Notes: a model not told the origin generated them from the letters alone. A stretch of DNA of 64,000 nt from JBGSIC01 sp041751875 (GCA_041751875.1 JBGSIC010000033.1:43330-107329); one strand, 5' to 3'; positions 14,588 to 24,343 are shown, counted from the stretch's first letter. Made by a program: numbers and translations.

Positions 14588-15911
14588 CGGTGTAGTATCC
14601 CTTCAGATTTGATTGATTAGCGTCGACAATTTCTACATCCACAATTTTCCCAACGCAGGCAGGACCTGCGTTCAAAACATGAACGACTTTATTCGATAGC
14701 GTTCGGGCCATCAAATAATCCCCCCCCTTACGATCGACTGATTCAATGAGGCATGGGTAATGACGGCCAATAGCCGCTTGGTTTTCTCGGTTTATGATTT
14801 CGTACGCAGCCGCGTGCACACGATCAAAGCGCTCTCCGGCAACGGAGTCGGGAACGAGCTCTTCGAGTCCGAATGCGCGTGTCCCAGGACGGGGCGAATA
14901 CTTAAACAAATAAAGACCTGAGAAACCCACCTGCCGAATCATCGCCAGCGTCTCTTCAAAATCTTCCTCGGTTTCACCTGGAAATCCCACAATGACGTCA
15001 GTGGACATGGCGATGTCGGGACAAGCCTTGCGAAGTTTCTCAATTTTGACCAAATATTCTTCACGCGTGTACAAACGCGCCATGGCCTTCAAAATACGAT
15101 TGCTACCCGACTGAAAAGGAAGGTGCAAAGCAGGACAAAGTTTTTCCACGCTGCCAAACTGCGTGATCAGGTCATCGCCCAAGTCGCGGGGGTGCGAAGT
15201 AACATAGCGAATGCGTTCCAGACCAGAAATAGCGTCGGAAGCGTTAATTAGCTGAGCCAACGTTTCGGAAGTGCCTTTACCGAAGGTGTTAATATTTTGG
15301 CCGAGGAAGGTAACCTCTTTGGTACCGCCGGCTACAAGTTTCTCGACGTCGGTCAAAATTTCAGCGATCGACCGACTTTTCTCCCGGCCGCGTACAAAGG
15401 GTACGATGCAATACGTACAAAAATGATCGCATCCCTTGATGATCGTCAAAAATTCATTGGGCCGCGACTTCTCCCGCAGAAGCGGCTGAGAATACTGGCG
15501 GCTTTTCACCGGGTCCATTTGCGTGTCCACCACACGACGGCCGCGCAAAACCACTTCATCGAGCAGTTCGCCCACCCGGTCCACACCGTCGGGTCCCATT
15601 ACTAGGTCCAAATGCGGAACTCTTTGCAGAAGCGAACGTCCCATTCGCTGGCCCACACAACCCGTGATGCCAATCACCTTGTTGGGATTTTTGGCTTTAA
15701 GGGGTTTGAGTTGGCCGAGAAGGCTTAAAACTTTGTGTTCTGATTTATCGCGAATGCTGCAGGTATTGATCAAAACGACGTCGGCCTTCGCCAGATCCGG
15801 TTCAGCGATAAATCCCTTCGCACGCAAAACACTCCCCATGCGTTCGGAGTCGTACACGTTCATTTGGCAACCAAATGACTTGATATGTAATGTGCGCGGC
15901 GCAGGTCCCAT
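14508..15911 (-). CDS. miaB: tRNA-2-methylthio-N6-dimethylallyladenosine synthase MiaB
   Basis: A 467-residue radical-SAM methylthiotransferase adding a methylthio group to i6A37 of tRNAs reading UNN codons. The N-terminal domain carries its three auxiliary-cluster Cys (FGCQMN, INTCSIRD, GCVGQ), the radical-SAM domain has CDHFCTYC, and a TRAM domain ends near residue 450. A short Pro/Thr-rich tail follows. Full length for the family. The downstream hexapeptide gene begins inside its 3' end. Confidence 0.95.
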   Translation of the reverse strand: MGPAPRTLHIKSFGCQMNVYDSERMGSVLRAKGFIAEPDLAKADVVLINTCSIRDKSEHKVLSLLGQLKPLKAKNPNKVIGITGCVGQRMGRSLLQRVPHLDLVMGPDGVDRVGELLDEVVLRGRRVVDTQMDPVKSRQYSQPLLREKSRPNEFLTIIKGCDHFCTYCIVPFVRGREKSRSIAEILTDVEKLVAGGTKEVTFLGQNINTFGKGTSETLAQLINASDAISGLERIRYVTSHPRDLGDDLITQFGSVEKLCPALHLPFQSGSNRILKAMARLYTREEYLVKIEKLRKACPDIAMSTDVIVGFPGETEEDFEETLAMIRQVGFSGLYLFKYSPRPGTRAFGLEELVPDSVAGERFDRVHAAAYEIINRENQAAIGRHYPCLIESVDRKGGDYLMARTLSNKVVHVLNAGPACVGKIVDVEIVDANQSNLKGYYTGAPRPERTETTPRKIPTPLPLSPAFA

Positions 15912-16004
15912 GGCGGCAGAGTCTAGTGTGTTCGTGCCTGGCCGACAAGGTGCGTGTGAGGCGGGCCGGGAAGGTGCCTGTGCTCCAACAAGCGTTGGGC
16001 AGGA

Positions 16005-16051
16005 GGTGCCAGGTCACTTTTGGTACTTCGTCCCAAAAGTGCACAGGCACC
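16005..16051. repeat. REP-like hairpin with TACTTCGTC loop, copy 2
   Basis: Arms 16005-16023 and 16033-16051: outer GGTGCC/GGCACC, internal mismatched 4 bases, inner CACTTTTGG/CCAAAAGTG. The loop TACTTCGTC is the same 9 bases as at 12322-12330, while the inner stem differs and keeps its pairing. Partial GGTGCC units also lie just upstream (15971-15980). It occupies the gap between divergent miaB and the aminotransferase. Confidence 0.8.
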
Positions 16052-16101
16052 TTGCCTTTGCTCCTTTTCCAGGTAATTTTGTGCGTGTTTGAGGAGGCCC
16101 C

Positions 16102-17208
16102 TTGATCCCTTTGTTCTCACCCGTTCGTCAAAATGAGAGTTTATTCGACGCCATTCAGGCCTCCTTTACCCGTCTCTTGGGATCGGGGGAGTACATTCTG
16201 GGCCCAGCGGTGGCGGAGTTTGAGAAGGAACTGGCCCAAACCACCGGCTACGCCCATACGGTAGGCTGCTCAAGTGGAACGGAAGCCCTCATCCTCGCCC
16301 TCAAAGCGCTGGGATTGCCGCCTGATAGCGAAGTCCTCACTCCGGCTTTTTCGTTTGTCGCCAGTGCCAGCTCTATTCTTTGGGCCGGTTTGAATCCGGT
16401 TTTAGCAGACGTTGAATTGGAAACTGGTATCGTCACGGTCGCACAGCTGGAAGCGGCACTGACTCCCAAAACTCGCGCTGTTATCGCGGTGGATCTTTAC
16501 GGCCGCCAGGTCGACATCGTCGCCATCCGGGCGTTTTGCCAAGCGCACAACCTTTTTCTCATCGAGGACGGTGCGCAATCTATTGGCGTACCCCATCGAG
16601 GCGCCGACTTCTATACGCTGAGCTTTTACCCCACCAAGAATATTGGTGGCGTGGGAGACGCCGGCGCGATTGCCACTAACGATCTTAAATTTTCTCAAAA
16701 GCTTCACCGGCTCACTCAGCACGGCGCGGTGGTACGCGACCAATATGATGAAGTGGGTACTAACGGGCGTCTGGACACCCTGCAAGCTTCCATTCTGCGC
16801 CACAAGTTACCGCACGTTCACAAGTGGACGGAAAAGCGCCGCGAGATTGTTTCTTTTTATCGTAAAGCCCTTCAACCACTCGCGGATAAAGAACGACTTA
16901 TTCTTCCGCCTGAACCCGTGCGTCCCGAAGACCACGTTTGGGCTCTTTTTACCCTGCAGATTGAAAACCAGCGGGACCGCTTGGCAGCTCAACTACGCGA
17001 AAAAGGGGTGGGCTGCGGGGTATACTATTCGCAGTCACTCAATCGCCAAAAAGTATTGGCCCCTTTTGTTCAGGGGAAATCGTTCCCCAATGCCGATAAA
17101 CTTAGTCAAACCGTTCTCTCGCTTCCCCTCTTCCCGGAACTCACCCACGCGGAACGCGAAGAAGTTGTTACTCGATTTATTGAATGTCTGGATCAGAATT
17201 TCATATAG
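16102..17208 (+). CDS. DegT/DnrJ/EryC1/StrS-family sugar aminotransferase
   Basis: A 368-residue PLP enzyme of fold type I that transfers an amino group to keto-sugar nucleotides. The PLP-binding Lys179 lies in SFYPTKNIGG, and the cofactor Asp/Gln stretch IEDGAQSIG precedes it. Start is TTG with GAGGAG five to six bases upstream. Such enzymes make amino sugars for LPS, capsule or glycoproteins; no other sugar-nucleotide genes are adjacent, so the sugar is unknown. The 3' end overlaps trmL by 25 bp. Confidence 0.92.
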   Translation: MIPLFSPVRQNESLFDAIQASFTRLLGSGEYILGPAVAEFEKELAQTTGYAHTVGCSSGTEALILALKALGLPPDSEVLTPAFSFVASASSILWAGLNPVLADVELETGIVTVAQLEAALTPKTRAVIAVDLYGRQVDIVAIRAFCQAHNLFLIEDGAQSIGVPHRGADFYTLSFYPTKNIGGVGDAGAIATNDLKFSQKLHRLTQHGAVVRDQYDEVGTNGRLDTLQASILRHKLPHVHKWTEKRREIVSFYRKALQPLADKERLILPPEPVRPEDHVWALFTLQIENQRDRLAAQLREKGVGCGVYYSQSLNRQKVLAPFVQGKSFPNADKLSQTVLSLPLFPELTHAEREEVVTRFIECLDQNFI

Positions 17209-17663
17209 TTCTACACGAACCCGTCATCCCACAGAACACGGGGTCTATCGCACGGTTGTGCGCCTGCACAGACGCCACTTTGCATCTAATTCACCCGTTG
17301 GGTTTCCAAATTGATGAGGCTGCCGTCAAACGAGCGGGCTTGGATTACTGGCCGCACGTAAAGGTGAAAGAACACGAAAATTGGGCGAGCTTTTTGGCTA
17401 CAGAAAAGCCGGAGCACCTTTACCTGTTTTCCAAATTCGCGAAACACTCGTATTTGGATGTTGAGTATAAAACGCCCAGTTACTTGGTGTTGGGAAGTGA
17501 AACGAAGGGATTACCGGGGGGCCTACGCGCCGACTATGCCGAGAATTGCTTTCGCATTCCCATTCGCACTGACATTGTGCGCAGCCTGAACCTGGCGCAA
17601 GCAGCCGCCATTGCTCTCTTCGAAGCGATGCGACACACCGGCATTTTGCCCGAAGCTCGCTAG
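17184..17663 (+). CDS. trmL: tRNA (cytidine/uridine-34-2'-O)-methyltransferase
   Basis: A 159-residue SPOUT methyltransferase that methylates the wobble ribose of certain tRNA-Leu species with SAM. Family motifs are present: N-terminal NTGSIARLCA, LVLGSETKGLP and the C-terminal knot VRSLNLAQAAAIALFEA. Length is typical for TrmL, which has no extra RNA-binding domain. It starts inside the end of the aminotransferase gene, so they are coupled. The stop overlaps the convergent VWA lipoprotein gene by 4 bp. Confidence 0.92.
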   Translation: MSGSEFHIVLHEPVIPQNTGSIARLCACTDATLHLIHPLGFQIDEAAVKRAGLDYWPHVKVKEHENWASFLATEKPEHLYLFSKFAKHSYLDVEYKTPSYLVLGSETKGLPGGLRADYAENCFRIPIRTDIVRSLNLAQAAAIALFEAMRHTGILPEAR

Positions 17664-19987
17664 TTTCTTAAAACCGATACTTGAACGGTATGGTTGGCCG
17701 GGACCGCTCCTCGGAACAGAACCACGAAGCCGTGTGCGCCCCCTGCTTGCCATCTCCAGTGGACGTTTTCTAGTAGGATATTATTAAACCCTGGCGTCAC
17801 ATCTCGCACCTCGAAAACCCCTTGATCGCGAGGCCCTTGCAACTGAATGCTCTGCTCGTTACCCTCAATAATCTGATCACCCAGTTTATCCATGAAGGTG
17901 TCAAACGCCGTTGCCGTTCCCATTGCACAAATATCTTGTTTTATGCCGTCGGTTAAATCGGCCAACGCCATATAAGCGGTACCGGGTTCGGCGGCGCCAC
18001 TCACGCCGGACTGAGCCGGGCAAGGTGAGGTATTCTGTTTTACGATAGCGCTTACGTGGATATCCAGATCGCCGAAATTTTGTTCGGTCCACGTCTTAAA
18101 GCCGTCGGCATTAGAAAAAAGCGCTTCACCCGTAGCATTAGGTTCCGCGGGGCTTTTCAGAATCACGTAAGAAGTCTGTTCGTACGTGTTTGATTCCACG
18201 GCGCCCGCATAAAACTCTTGGGAACCAGAGCCACCGGAGTATAAACCGTTACCATCGCGCACTTCTGTTGCGTGAAGAGAGGCAATAGCGGCTTTCGCTT
18301 CCTCAGGAGTTAGCCAGGTGGGGCTTCGGAATTTGCCGCGCGCCTTGACCAAATAGTGCTTCACAACCGCATTGGCGGGTAAAGCCGCCACGGTAGTTGA
18401 AGCACCATCAAAAATTCCGTTACTGATATCTACCCATGCCACGCTACCTCCCGTGAAGCGGGTGTAATCAGCGGGGCAAGCAATCTGGGCCACGGTCAAA
18501 GTGCCGTTTGCCAAGGTGCCCCGCAATCCAGGCACCGCTTCAAGATTGCACTGCACGGGATTACAGTTGGTCACGCCGGGAAAGTTCCACAAAGGACGGT
18601 TGGCGCCGTTGGGGACCAGTAATTTCGTAATGCCAGTCCCGGGAACAGCAGTACAAACTTCATTGTACTTAATAGAGCCATTTGCCGCCGTGGGAATGTT
18701 CCACCCCTCGGCTGTTACCCACGCACCATGCGCGCCACCTTCTTTGATGCAGGTGTAACCAACACGCGCACCTTGGGAAGTATCGCAAATTCTACCCGCT
18801 GCGAAGTCCGCGCTGTTGGGATAATAAGACGCCCAAAGACCATAGGGACTTGCCCCGTTGATTCGCTGGGGAGCTCCTACACGAAGTTCGGCATCCAACG
18901 GACGACAATCATAAGAATTAGGCACACTACAGAGGCGGTAACCAGAGTTACCAGTCACATAACCCGGGTCCCAGCTCGACTGAATAGCACCACCATTGTT
19001 TGCGGCAACGCACAGATAGCCAGCACTACTCGAAGGGCCGCCGTGCGTTCCGTAGTTATAACCGCTGTACGCGTGAAGATTTAAACCCGAAGAGTTGTTG
19101 TTATAGACGCAAAGGTCACGCCCGAGAACTTTTGAGGTCCGCACAAAGGTTCTCTCATACTCATAGAGAAAGGAATCCGCAGTACCTGATAGTACGACGG
19201 TACCGCCTTCTCCTGCCACGGTTCCTACCGTGTTGCCGCCTTCGTCGTCTTCGTCACTCAGCACCAAAGGATAAACGTAGTTCAAAACCCGTTGATTGAG
19301 AGCTTGATCTCGAAGGTAAGGGTAAAGGTAGTAGTCGTAGTTATTTAAAATGGCCTGAAGATTGTTCGCGCGCTCCTCGAGGTCGTTAGACAAAATGGTT
19401 TCAATCGAAATGGGCTGACGTTGTCCATCGGGAATCAATTGGAAAAACTGATTCAAGACAGAAAGCTGATCGCGCGTGAACCCAGGACCGTTGTAGCGAA
19501 TCGGCATCAAAGTTTCGATGGCGTTGATTTCAGACAATTGGGGGAAAAGTTTTTTGACCATTCCGGCCATCAATGCCACACCGTACTCTTTGGAAGTCGC
19601 ATCGTTGGCAACTAGGTTCGCAATGTCCGAACGAACTTCAGTCTCCCCAGAAGTTACGTATTTCGGAAGGGCAATGCGTCCTTGCGTTTCGAGCACATCC
19701 ACATCTAGCTGCGACATGCGCAACATGTGAATGTAGTGCTTCACCTTCGCGTTCTTAAGCTTTTGAACCAAAGTTGGAAGCGAAGACCGTAAACGAGCGA
19801 CCAGTGTCGACATCGATCCGCTATCATCCACTACCAAAAGCACATGACTGTTGGCCGTAGGATTTTCCTCAGTAACAGCGCTAGTGCTCCAATAGAAGTT
19901 TCTATCGTTTACTGTCCATTTCGAAGTTTGGGTGCAGGCGGACAGAACGACCGCAAGGGCAAACATTTTCCAAGGTATCTGACGCAT
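17660..19987 (-). CDS. Large VWA-domain lipoprotein
   Basis: A 775-residue protein starting at ATG 19987, supported by AAGGA eight bases upstream and a complete lipoprotein signal (VVLSAC, Cys18). The frame runs open to 20080 but that extension is not needed. From about residue 45 a VWA domain begins with MIDAS HVLLVVDDSGSMS. The long middle (about 240-560) is rich in Gly, Tyr, Ser, Asn and Cys, suggesting an extracellular disulphide-bonded insertion. Lipidated surface VWA proteins often mediate adhesion or protein contacts; the partner here is unknown. Confidence 0.85.
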   Translation of the reverse strand: MRQIPWKMFALAVVLSACTQTSKWTVNDRNFYWSTSAVTEENPTANSHVLLVVDDSGSMSTLVARLRSSLPTLVQKLKNAKVKHYIHMLRMSQLDVDVLETQGRIALPKYVTSGETEVRSDIANLVANDATSKEYGVALMAGMVKKLFPQLSEINAIETLMPIRYNGPGFTRDQLSVLNQFFQLIPDGQRQPISIETILSNDLEERANNLQAILNNYDYYLYPYLRDQALNQRVLNYVYPLVLSDEDDEGGNTVGTVAGEGGTVVLSGTADSFLYEYERTFVRTSKVLGRDLCVYNNNSSGLNLHAYSGYNYGTHGGPSSSAGYLCVAANNGGAIQSSWDPGYVTGNSGYRLCSVPNSYDCRPLDAELRVGAPQRINGASPYGLWASYYPNSADFAAGRICDTSQGARVGYTCIKEGGAHGAWVTAEGWNIPTAANGSIKYNEVCTAVPGTGITKLLVPNGANRPLWNFPGVTNCNPVQCNLEAVPGLRGTLANGTLTVAQIACPADYTRFTGGSVAWVDISNGIFDGASTTVAALPANAVVKHYLVKARGKFRSPTWLTPEEAKAAIASLHATEVRDGNGLYSGGSGSQEFYAGAVESNTYEQTSYVILKSPAEPNATGEALFSNADGFKTWTEQNFGDLDIHVSAIVKQNTSPCPAQSGVSGAAEPGTAYMALADLTDGIKQDICAMGTATAFDTFMDKLGDQIIEGNEQSIQLQGPRDQGVFEVRDVTPGFNNILLENVHWRWQAGGAHGFVVLFRGAVPANHTVQVSVLRN

Positions 19988-20045
19988 AAGGGGCTTCCTT
20001 ATAATTGGGAATTCGAGACTATAACGTGCAAGCCATGCGCCACCC

Positions 20046-20091
20046 GTGCCTGGCTGTATTCCGTATGTACAGCCGTCCAAGCTTTAGGCAC
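20046..20091. repeat. Small nested inverted repeat in the divergent intergenic region
   Basis: Outer GTGCCT (20046-20051) pairs with AGGCAC (20086-20091), and an inner stem GGCTGTA (20052-20058)/TACAGCC (20068-20074) lies inside it. The outer ends recall the GGTGCC family. It sits in the 322-bp gap (19988-20309) between the divergent VWA lipoprotein and glycosyltransferase genes, in which I see no convincing gene. Confidence 0.5.
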
Positions 20092-20309
20092 CACAGTCTG
20101 CACAATCAAGATTCGCTCAAGATTCCTCAGTCTTGAGGTGTTCGGATAGTGGACAAAATCGCCACTGCCATTCAAGATCCGTTTTTCATTCGTAGTTATA
20201 GTTACTTACGGGTCTTTCGGCTAAAGATGGCCAAAGTTGAGTCACCCTGATCAGTCCAACGAGGCGAATTCTTTTTGGATTGCTTCGCTCGCGTGGTATC
20301 CGATCGAAG

Positions 20310-21317
20310 ATGCGGGAGTCGCCAGCCACGAAAATTTTGATAGTCCGCTTTTCAAGCTTCGGCGACATCGTTCAATGTTTGTCGGCGGTAGATGCTTTGC
20401 GAAAGCGTTTCCCGGAAGCGGAACTGCACTGGGTGACCAAAAACACCTTCGCCCCGTTGGTGCGTGCCGTGAAAGGCCTAGATCACGTTTGGGTCCTGGA
20501 AGATCGCAAGGGCATCCAAGGCCTCTTTTCTTTGGCACGCCAACTCCGGGCCGAGCGATTCACCCACCTTTACGATGCGCACAAAAATTTACGAACACTC
20601 CTTCTAGTTCCTTTCTTGCGATTCGGGCGTCGACTCCAGTATCTGCAGCGATCCAAAGATCGATGGAAGCGTTTTCTCCTGTTTCGCTTTCGCATAAACC
20701 CATGGGGTGAGCGATTCGCCGGGGCGCTTTCCTATCTGACTCCTTTGACTCCATGGGGAGTCGTCCCCGACTTTTCTCGGCTTGATTGGAAGGCGGATGC
20801 GGACACGATAAAGAAAGTCGATGCGCTTTTGGGAAATTCTTCCTCAATGATCGCCCTGGTCCCCTCGGCCGCCTGGCCGTTAAAAACCTGGCCCGCTGAA
20901 CACTGGCAGAGCCTCGTGAAACTCTTTCCCCAGCAAACTTTTGTGGTACTGGGCAGCGCGCACGAAACAGAATGCCAAGCTTTGCCCACTCAGGCGAATG
21001 TGATCAATTTTGCGGGAAAAACTACTTTGATCGAAAGCGTTGAAATACTCACGCGTTCCCAGCAAGTGGTCGTCGCGGATACCGGCTTCTTGCATGTGGC
21101 CGATGCGTTGGGTATTCCCACGGTGGCTCTAATTGGTCCTACTGCCTTCGGATTTCCCAGCGGAGATTCTGTGAAAGTGCTTGAGAAGCCACTGCCTTGT
21201 AGGCCTTGTTCGAAGGATGGACGAGGAACCTGCTCTCGAGAAATTTATAAAGAATGTTTGGTTTCGATTCGGCCGGAAGAGGTGGCTGCTCGGGTTTCTG
21301 ACCTAATGCCTGGCTGA
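20310..21317 (+). CDS. Glycosyltransferase family 9 (heptosyltransferase-like)
   Basis: A 335-residue GT-B protein resembling ADP-heptose:LPS heptosyltransferases. It opens with ILIVRFSSFGDIVQ, the family's N-terminal acceptor loop, has ALVPSAAWPLKTWP (sugar-nucleotide site) and a C-terminal VADTGFLHVADALGIPTVALIGPT nucleotide-binding region. Such enzymes build the LPS inner core on the cytoplasmic face. The start could be ATG 20310 or an in-frame TTG at 20280; neither has a strong ribosome site. The 3' end overlaps der by 15 bp tail to tail. Confidence 0.88.
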   Translation: MRESPATKILIVRFSSFGDIVQCLSAVDALRKRFPEAELHWVTKNTFAPLVRAVKGLDHVWVLEDRKGIQGLFSLARQLRAERFTHLYDAHKNLRTLLLVPFLRFGRRLQYLQRSKDRWKRFLLFRFRINPWGERFAGALSYLTPLTPWGVVPDFSRLDWKADADTIKKVDALLGNSSSMIALVPSAAWPLKTWPAEHWQSLVKLFPQQTFVVLGSAHETECQALPTQANVINFAGKTTLIESVEILTRSQQVVVADTGFLHVADALGIPTVALIGPTAFGFPSGDSVKVLEKPLPCRPCSKDGRGTCSREIYKECLVSIRPEEVAARVSDLMPG

Positions 21318-22682
21318 GGATCGGGTGCCTTTCTTTTCTTGCTTACCCGACATCTTGTATTTAAAGCGCGTGTTGCGAACTGGTTTTTTCTCGGTCCCTC
21401 GGAACCACAACCGGATGGCTTGCCCTTTTAGTTTCAAACGAGTGCGCAATTCATTTCTCAGATAGTTTTCATAAGACGCGGGAAGAGCGTCTTTACGATT
21501 CATAAAAAAGATAAACGTCGGTGGACGGGATCGAACCTGACTCGTGTAAAGGACGTTAAAGTTGCCTCTACCGGAAGCCGGAGGGGGATTTTTGGCCACA
21601 ATCTCTTCGACCATACGGTTGAGCTGAGAAGTGGGTGTGCGGCTCTCCGCCTTACTAAGCATTCTGTCGGCGACACTGAACAGACGCGGCACATTCCATC
21701 CTGTCAAAGCACTAATGGGCTGCGACGGATAATGTTTAAATAAGGGGAAATTCTTCGTGTCGTTGCGAAACACGGCGCGCTGGTGCGACGTTAGGAGATC
21801 CCAAAAATTAAGAAGAATTACCGTGGGCTTACCCTCTTCTTCCAATAGCGACATCAGTCTTTGATCTTGATCGCCAATGGGTTCGCTGCACTTAAGTAAG
21901 AGAAAAACAAGATCGCTATCGCGAATCATGCGTTTTGCCGCGTGTACCGAAAATGTTTCCACGGCGCTCTTGCGGTTTAGGTGCCTGCGCATTCCCGCTG
22001 TGTCAATGAGCTGGAAACTGCGCCCCTCCTTAAAAACCTCGTAGCTGACCGGATCCCGTGTCGTGTGGGCGATGGGACTCACTCGCGAGACATTCGCTCG
22101 GCAGAGCCGGTTTATCAACGTGGATTTGCCCACGTTGGGTCGACCCACCAAGGCGACGCGGTATACTTCCTGCTCCAACGCCTTTCTTTCAATGTCGGGC
22201 TGGATCTCTTTTGCAACCTTCTGGCACCAATTCTCAATGATGGAAAGATTCTGACGGTGCTCGGCCGAAACCGAAGCCACATCTTCAAAGCCGAGTTGCG
22301 CAAATTCTATGGATGCCTGCTCTTCTTCCCTATCCTCAGATTTATTGGCCACAAGAAGCGTGGGTTTGCGCCGCTGCTTCACTTTGGTCATAAGCCATTT
22401 ATCGAAAGGGGTAACACCGACTCTTACATCGACGACAAATAGGTAGGCATCCGCGAGATCCAGAAGTTGATCCAACGCCGCGCTGTCTTCTTCGCTAAAA
22501 ATTCCCTGTCCGTCAGCCAGGTAGAGATAGTTCGCCCAGGAGGGGCGCTCTTTTAAAACGTCGCGAGTTGTGCCTGGTTCATCCGCCACAATGCTACGAC
22601 GATTGCCCAGAAGCGCGTTAAAAAGGCTCGACTTACCCACATTGGGCCGACCAATAAAAGCAATATGGATGGGTTTGTCCAA
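21303..22682 (-). CDS. der: Ribosome-assembly GTPase Der (EngA)
   Basis: A 459-residue protein with two tandem GTPase domains and a KH-like C-terminal domain, acting in 50S subunit maturation. G1 motifs are GRPNVGKSSL (near residue 10) and GRPNVGKSTL (about 180); the second domain has G3 DTAGM. G4 motifs are unusual: NKSE in the first domain and NFWD in the second, where NKxD is expected. G3 of the first domain reads DGQG rather than DTGG. The TTG start directly abuts the era stop (TAG TTG), so they are cotranscribed. Confidence 0.92.
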   Translation of the reverse strand: MDKPIHIAFIGRPNVGKSSLFNALLGNRRSIVADEPGTTRDVLKERPSWANYLYLADGQGIFSEEDSAALDQLLDLADAYLFVVDVRVGVTPFDKWLMTKVKQRRKPTLLVANKSEDREEEQASIEFAQLGFEDVASVSAEHRQNLSIIENWCQKVAKEIQPDIERKALEQEVYRVALVGRPNVGKSTLINRLCRANVSRVSPIAHTTRDPVSYEVFKEGRSFQLIDTAGMRRHLNRKSAVETFSVHAAKRMIRDSDLVFLLLKCSEPIGDQDQRLMSLLEEEGKPTVILLNFWDLLTSHQRAVFRNDTKNFPLFKHYPSQPISALTGWNVPRLFSVADRMLSKAESRTPTSQLNRMVEEIVAKNPPPASGRGNFNVLYTSQVRSRPPTFIFFMNRKDALPASYENYLRNELRTRLKLKGQAIRLWFRGTEKKPVRNTRFKYKMSGKQEKKGTRSSARH

Positions 22683-23591
22683 CTAGTTTCCCAACTCAAG
22701 ATAGTTTCTGACCTGGGCCTTGTTGCGCCGCCATTCCGGGTCAACGTCGACTTGAAGCTTCAAGCAAACCTGATGGCCGAGCATTTGCTCCACATCTTCC
22801 CGGGCTTTGGTCCCCACAATTTTCATCACTTCCCCCTTGTGGCCAACCAAAATGCGTTTACGTGACTCGGAGTCTGCGTGAATGCGCACCATAAACGACG
22901 AGATTTTCTTCGTTGTGTTCGATGGAAGTTTTTCCACTTCGATCCACACGGAATAAGGAACCTCTTGTCGCGTTACGCGATAAATTTTTTCACGTACCAA
23001 TTCGCCAATGCGAAAGTCTTCACTTCGATCGGTGGAACGATCGGTCGGATAGAGGGGCTTACCTTCCGGTAGCATTTCCAACGCCAGTTTCACCACCGTA
23101 TCGGTTCCGTCATCCTTCATCGCAGCAATTGGCACCACATGATTGAAAAGGTTCATCGCACTGATTTCTGCGATCATGGGTAGCAAGGTGGGTTTCGGAA
23201 TTTTATCTACCTTTGTAAGAAGGCAAATGGACTTGTTGGTTTTGCCCCACTTAATAACCAAATTTCCCATTTCCCGAATCTGGCGCATGCAGCTCGCCTG
23301 AGAGCTATCAAAAAACCATAAAATAGCGTCGCAAAGCCCTGCTTGCTCGGTCGCTAGTTGATTGAGAGCGCCGTTTAAATCTTTCAAAGATTTTTGCAGG
23401 CCCGGAAGATCGACAAAGATGAGCTGTGCTTCGGGTGTATTTAAGATTCCCCGCACCACTCTCATGGTGGTTTGCGGCTTAGCCGAAACAATGCTCACTT
23501 TTTCGTGGAGCGCGGAATTAAGGAAGGTAGATTTTCCGGAGTTGGTCGGTCCCACCAGGGCAACAAAGCCACATTTAAAGGATTCACTCAT
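22683..23591 (-). CDS. era: Ribosome-assembly GTPase Era
   Basis: A 302-residue GTPase binding the 3' end of 16S rRNA during 30S maturation. It has G1 GPTNSGKST, G3 DLPG, and G4 TKVD in place of the usual NKVD, then a C-terminal KH domain (GHKGEVMKIVGTKARED). Length is typical. It lies between rnc (9 bp upstream) and der (0 bp downstream), the classic rRNA-maturation cluster. Confidence 0.95.
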   Translation of the reverse strand: MSESFKCGFVALVGPTNSGKSTFLNSALHEKVSIVSAKPQTTMRVVRGILNTPEAQLIFVDLPGLQKSLKDLNGALNQLATEQAGLCDAILWFFDSSQASCMRQIREMGNLVIKWGKTNKSICLLTKVDKIPKPTLLPMIAEISAMNLFNHVVPIAAMKDDGTDTVVKLALEMLPEGKPLYPTDRSTDRSEDFRIGELVREKIYRVTRQEVPYSVWIEVEKLPSNTTKKISSFMVRIHADSESRKRILVGHKGEVMKIVGTKAREDVEQMLGHQVCLKLQVDVDPEWRRNKAQVRNYLELGN

Positions 23592-23599
23592 GGCTGGCC

Positions 23600-24343
23600 T
23601 TATAGCAGGTCTAGTACCCGGAGCGCCAGGCCCGCGGCCTCTTGCTCAGCGTCTTTCTTGCTGCGACCCTCTCCCCGGGCTACGGCCTTCTGATTAATCA
23701 CGATTTCCACCCGAAAGTGCTTTTCGTGCTCAGGGCCCCAGGTTTCAAGTAGTCGGTAGATGGGGGTCGTCTTAAAAACCGACTGAATCCGCTCTTGAAG
23801 ATGGGTTTTTTGGTCCAAAAGTTTAATTTGCTGGTCGTGGTCGAGGGCAAAGGTATCGAAGAAGGGGGAGTAAATACGCACCAAAAAGGCCTCCGCCTTC
23901 TCCAGGCCCGCGTCGATATAAAGCGCCCCAACAATCGCTTCCAGGCCGGCTGCGAGGATGGAACGCTTTTCCGGCCCCCCCGTGCGCAGCTCTCCTCGCC
24001 CCAAGAGCAAATGTTTTCCAAGCTCTAGCTCCCCGGCTATCTCGGCGAGTGTCTTGCGACTGACAAGGCTACTGCGCCAACGAGAGAGTCGTCCCTCGCA
24101 CGCCCCGGGGTACCTCTCCATCAGCACCCTCGCGACCACCAATCCAATTACCGCGTCGCCAAGGAACTCTAAGCGCTCGTTGTTATCGAGACGCTGGCCG
24201 GCGTCGACATCTGAAAACTCGTTCGCGTACGAGGAATGGGTAAGGGACTGCAAGAGTAACGGGCGAGAATGAAAGGTGTGATCAAGGATGAATTCAACAG
24301 ACGCTAGATGGAGCTGCAACTGTGGCTCTTGCGGATCGAACAC
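23600..24343 (-). CDS. rnc: Ribonuclease III
   Basis: A 247-residue endonuclease cleaving double-stranded RNA, including rRNA precursors. The catalytic domain has signature NERLEFLGDAVIG and the later acidic site in AAGLEAIVGALYIDAGL; the C-terminal dsRNA-binding domain ends GRSKKDAEQEAAGLAL. I choose GTG 24343 because GAGGTGAT lies five bases upstream, a near-perfect anti-Shine-Dalgarno match; the frame is open to a TTG at 24367. First gene of rnc-era-der. Confidence 0.95.
   Translation of the reverse strand: MFDPQEPQLQLHLASVEFILDHTFHSRPLLLQSLTHSSYANEFSDVDAGQRLDNNERLEFLGDAVIGLVVARVLMERYPGACEGRLSRWRSSLVSRKTLAEIAGELELGKHLLLGRGELRTGGPEKRSILAAGLEAIVGALYIDAGLEKAEAFLVRIYSPFFDTFALDHDQQIKLLDQKTHLQERIQSVFKTTPIYRLLETWGPEHEKHFRVEIVINQKAVARGEGRSKKDAEQEAAGLALRVLDLL

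Noticed and set aside
15523..16092. 189-codon plus-strand frame opposite the miaB 5' region
   Set aside because: It is the antisense shadow of miaB and runs through the REP elements; composition is not protein-like.
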